Positions 62,215-64,000 of a stretch of DNA of 64,000 bases are shown here, one piece after another. Location of the stretch: NCBI GenBank assembly GCA_017474515.1, contig JAFVHN010000098.1, positions 1 through 64,000 on the forward strand, written 5' to 3'. A program made the position numbers and the translations under genes. Source of the stretch: Prevotella sp. (GTDB lineage Bacteria; Bacteroidota; Bacteroidia; Bacteroidales; Bacteroidaceae). The stretch's first letter is position 1; every line of letters starts with the position of its first letter. The notes beneath the pieces were generated by a model. It was given only the letters and a program-made list of their open reading frames with translations, was not told where the DNA came from and made no database searches.

Positions 62215-62255
62215 ATAAATGGTTACGGATGATGTTGCTCCGTTGTGGCAGATTC

Positions 62256-62804
62256 TTAGAAGTTGTAGTACAGTCCGAACATGATGTTGTTGCCATCGAG
62301 GTCCACACCGATGTTGGTGCTGTTGTCGATGTTGTCGGGTTTCGGGCTGAATGTGTCGAAGCCCACGAATCCAAAGTGAGCCACGAAGCTGAGCTTATCG
62401 TTGAGGTTGACAGCCACGCCGGGTTTCAGTCCGAGCTGGAACTCTGTGCCCTGGTCCTTGTAGCTTGCCAGTCCCACGCCGCCGTCAATGAAAACGTTGA
62501 CGAGCTTCGACTTCACGAAGGTATAGCGGGCGTAGGGAGAAACCTGCAACACCTCAACATCAGTGTTCTGTCCGAACGAACCGCTGCGCAGTGAGCAGGC
62601 ACCTTTCTGGTATCCCACGGCCACACCGATTGCCCAGTCGTCGTTGATCGTATAGCCGAAGTCGGGCACGAACTTGTAAACAGTTTCAGCGTCGGCATTG
62701 CCGTTTTTCACGCTTGCCACTCCCACGCTGCCGCCGAGATACCACTGTGCGTTAGCGGTGACGGCAAAGAGGGCAATCACCATCGTCATAAAAATCTTTT
62801 TCAT
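62256..62804 (-). CDS. Small outer-membrane beta-barrel protein
   Basis: This 182-residue protein has a signal peptide ending FAVTANAQ near residue 20. It then shows alternating amphipathic strands typical of 8-stranded barrels (WYLGGSVGVASVKNG, DVEVLQVSPYARYTFVKS, VNVFIDGGVGLASYK) and ends in an aromatic residue (GLYYNF), the outer-membrane insertion signature. It belongs to the OmpX/OmpW-like group by shape; ligand unknown. It is monocistronic with its own promoter and a strong terminator. Confidence 0.88.
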   Translation of the reverse strand: MKKIFMTMVIALFAVTANAQWYLGGSVGVASVKNGNADAETVYKFVPDFGYTINDDWAIGVAVGYQKGACSLRSGSFGQNTDVEVLQVSPYARYTFVKSKLVNVFIDGGVGLASYKDQGTEFQLGLKPGVAVNLNDKLSFVAHFGFVGFDTFSPKPDNIDNSTNIGVDLDGNNIMFGLYYNF

Positions 62805-62886
62805 TTCTTTTTTCCTTTCTTTTATTTAAAGGGTTCTACATCTTGCACCTTGTTGCCAATGGCGGGGGTGCTTCTTGAAATCGCGG

Positions 62887-62922
62887 CAAAAGTACGCCAT
62901 TATTGCTGAATATGCAAGCAAA
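62887..62922 (-). promoter_or_regulatory. Promoter of the beta-barrel protein gene
   Basis: TACTTTTG (complement of 62887-62894), with TTTG (complement of 62919-62922) 24 bp upstream and a CTTG at 20 bp. The leader is about 75 nt. Confidence 0.5.
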
Positions 62923-63000
62923 AAGCGGGGGAAAGTCGTTTCGCCGCCTTTTTGCTTGACAAAGGTCAAAACCGGGGGACGGTTTTAAATCTTCACATTT

Positions 63001-63042
63001 AGGAGTTCAGGAGTTCGGGAGTTCAGGAGTTCAGACGTTACT
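63001..63042 (+). repeat. Octamer dispersed repeat, copy E
   Basis: Four tandem GGAGTTCA-type octamers followed by GACGTTACTGG. This is the cleanest copy. Confidence 0.7.
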
Positions 63043-63052
63043 GGAAGCCCAC

Positions 63053-63153
63053 CCCCTGTCCCTCCCGTAGGAGGGGAGAGTGAAGCCCGTTGCCTTTGCC
63101 CTTCATGGCCCTTCGCCACGTCTTCCCCCCAGGGGGGGATTAGAGGGGGGCCT
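63053..63153. repeat. GC-rich C-run/G-run hairpins near the fumarase 3' end
   Basis: Two units (about 63055-63072, CCCTCCC/GGAGGGG, and 63122-63150, CCCCCCAGGGGGGG followed by GATTAGAGGGGGG) lie 20-100 bp after the fumarase stop and may act as its terminator. Confidence 0.5.
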
Positions 63154-63169
63154 CACTTTTCATTTTTTT

Positions 63170-64000
63170 TCAGCATGTAGCCGGCCAGGGCTTCAGTTGC
63201 TTGAAGAAGTCGTTGCCCTTGTCGTCAACGAGGATGAAGGCGGGGAAGTCTTCAACCTCTATCTTCCAGATGGCTTCCATTCCCAGCTCGGGATATTCCA
63301 CACATTCAATGCTCTTGATGCTGCTTTGCGACAGCACGGCCGCCACGCCGCCGATGCTTCCCAGGTAGAAGCCGCCGTGTTTGCGGCAGGCCTCGGTCAC
63401 CACGTCCGAGCGGTTGCCCTTGGCAATCATCACCAGGCTGGCACCGTGGTCCTGGAACTCGTCAACGTAGGGGTCCATGCGGTTGGCCGTCGTCGGGCCC
63501 ATGCTTCCGCAGGGGAAGCCCTCGGGCGTCTTGGCCGGACCGGCGTAGAGCACGGGATGGTCCTTGAAATACTGCGGCATGTCCTCGCCGGCATCCAGCC
63601 GTGCCTTCAGCTTGGCGTGGGCAATGTCGCGGGCCACGATGATGGTGCCCTTCAGGTTGACGCGCGTGGAGACGGGATATTTGGTCAGCTCGGCCCTCAC
63701 GGCATCGATGCCCTTGTCCAGGTCAATCACGATGGTGTTCGCTCCCTCGCCGGCTTTCGCATATTCGGCGGGAATAAGTTCCGAGGGGTTGTTGTCCATC
63801 TTTTCCAGCCATACGCCGTCGCGGTTGATTTTCGCCTTGATGTTGCGGTCGGCCGAACAGCTCACGCCCATGCCGATGGGGCACGAGGCACCGTGGCGCG
63901 GCAGGCGCACCACGCGGATGTCGTGGGCCATGTACTTGCCGCCAAACTGTGCTCCCAGGCCAATCTTGTGGGCCTCCAGGAGGAGTTTCTTCTCCAGGTC
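63170..64000 (-). CDS. Class I (iron-sulfur) fumarate hydratase, 3' part
   Basis: The frame stays open to the window edge, so the 5' part of the gene is outside; 276 residues are visible. The segment [20 protein letters not shown] contains a cluster Cys region of the family, and [18 protein letters not shown] is the conserved motif of the beta domain. [17 protein letters not shown] and [16 protein letters not shown] follow near the end. It hydrates fumarate to malate with a 4Fe-4S cluster in the cytoplasm, as single-chain FumA/B-type enzymes do. It belongs to central metabolism and is unrelated to the island. Confidence 0.95.
   Translation of the reverse strand, partial: DLEKKLLLEAHKIGLGAQFGGKYMAHDIRVVRLPRHGASCPIGMGVSCSADRNIKAKINRDGVWLEKMDNNPSELIPAEYAKAGEGANTIVIDLDKGIDAVRAELTKYPVSTRVNLKGTIIVARDIAHAKLKARLDAGEDMPQYFKDHPVLYAGPAKTPEGFPCGSMGPTTANRMDPYVDEFQDHGASLVMIAKGNRSDVVTEACRKHGGFYLGSIGGVAAVLSQSSIKSIECVEYPELGMEAIWKIEVEDFPAFILVDDKGNDFFKQLKPWPATC

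Larger units (their letters stand above)
62805..63169. other. Intergenic region between beta-barrel gene and fumarase 3' end
   Basis: It contains the barrel-protein promoter, an octamer repeat and GC-rich hairpins. No gene was seen. Confidence 0.6.

Noticed and set aside
62094..62216. Upstream start for the DUF3298 gene
   Set aside because: The frame crosses the promoter and the terminator region and encodes unrelated sequence.
1..64000. tRNA, rRNA, insertion sequences, cas genes, hybrid two-component sensor
   Set aside because: I looked for them and saw no supporting sequence in the window.

Overview
The window looks like chromosomal DNA of a Bacteroidales bacterium, most like a GC-rich member of the Prevotellaceae. 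The signs are tandem SusC/SusD pairs, SusD lipoproteins, TAnnTTTG-type promoters with an upstream TTTG, secreted enzymes ending in a short YxLxGxR...GxYxxxGxKxxxK tail, a bifunctional fucose-salvage enzyme (Fkp) and a GSCFA protein. Coding DNA is GC-rich and intergenic DNA is much more AT-rich. I do not assign a genus. No rRNA, tRNA, insertion sequence or phage gene was seen.

Positions 1-14127, all on the minus strand. Reading in the direction of transcription there are two tandem SusC/SusD pairs (14127 down to 4188), then a secreted 698-residue protein (4074-1978) set off by a hairpin, then a terminator. Beyond it lie an intergenic region with a CRISPR-like mini-array (1676-1842), an AraC-family regulator and a small periplasmic heavy-metal-binding protein.

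Positions 14429-52747 form a rhamnogalacturonan-I / pectin degradation island, almost all on the minus strand. It holds a GH28 polygalacturonase, a small unknown exported protein, a PL1 pectate lyase, a 3204-residue LamG protein, three PL11 rhamnogalacturonan lyases (1489, 707 and 1515 residues, the first on the plus strand), a double-domain CE12-type acetylesterase, two GH2 enzymes, a GH106 alpha-L-rhamnosidase and a GH105 unsaturated glycuronyl hydrolase. A simple model follows. The PL1 and PL11 lyases, the giant LamG protein and the 698-residue protein carry the C-terminal tail and would act at or outside the surface. SusC/D import the oligosaccharides. The tail-less GH28, CE12, GH2, GH106 and GH105 enzymes would finish them in the periplasm. 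The only regulator visible is the AraC protein; no hybrid two-component sensor is present.

Positions 53357-64000 are housekeeping or surface genes: luxS and the MTA/SAH nucleosidase gene (activated methyl cycle), a YfhO-type membrane protein / fkp / GSCFA operon (fucose activation and probably surface-glycan decoration), a DUF3298-type protein, an outer-membrane beta-barrel protein, and the 3' part of a class I fumarase that runs off the right edge.

Between the genes lie several repeat families that the genes do not explain. They are a four-copy ~200-bp palindromic element, an octamer (GGAGTTCA) element seen at five places, GC-rich C-run/G-run hairpins, and an 18-unit 9-bp minisatellite touching the end of a GH2 gene.
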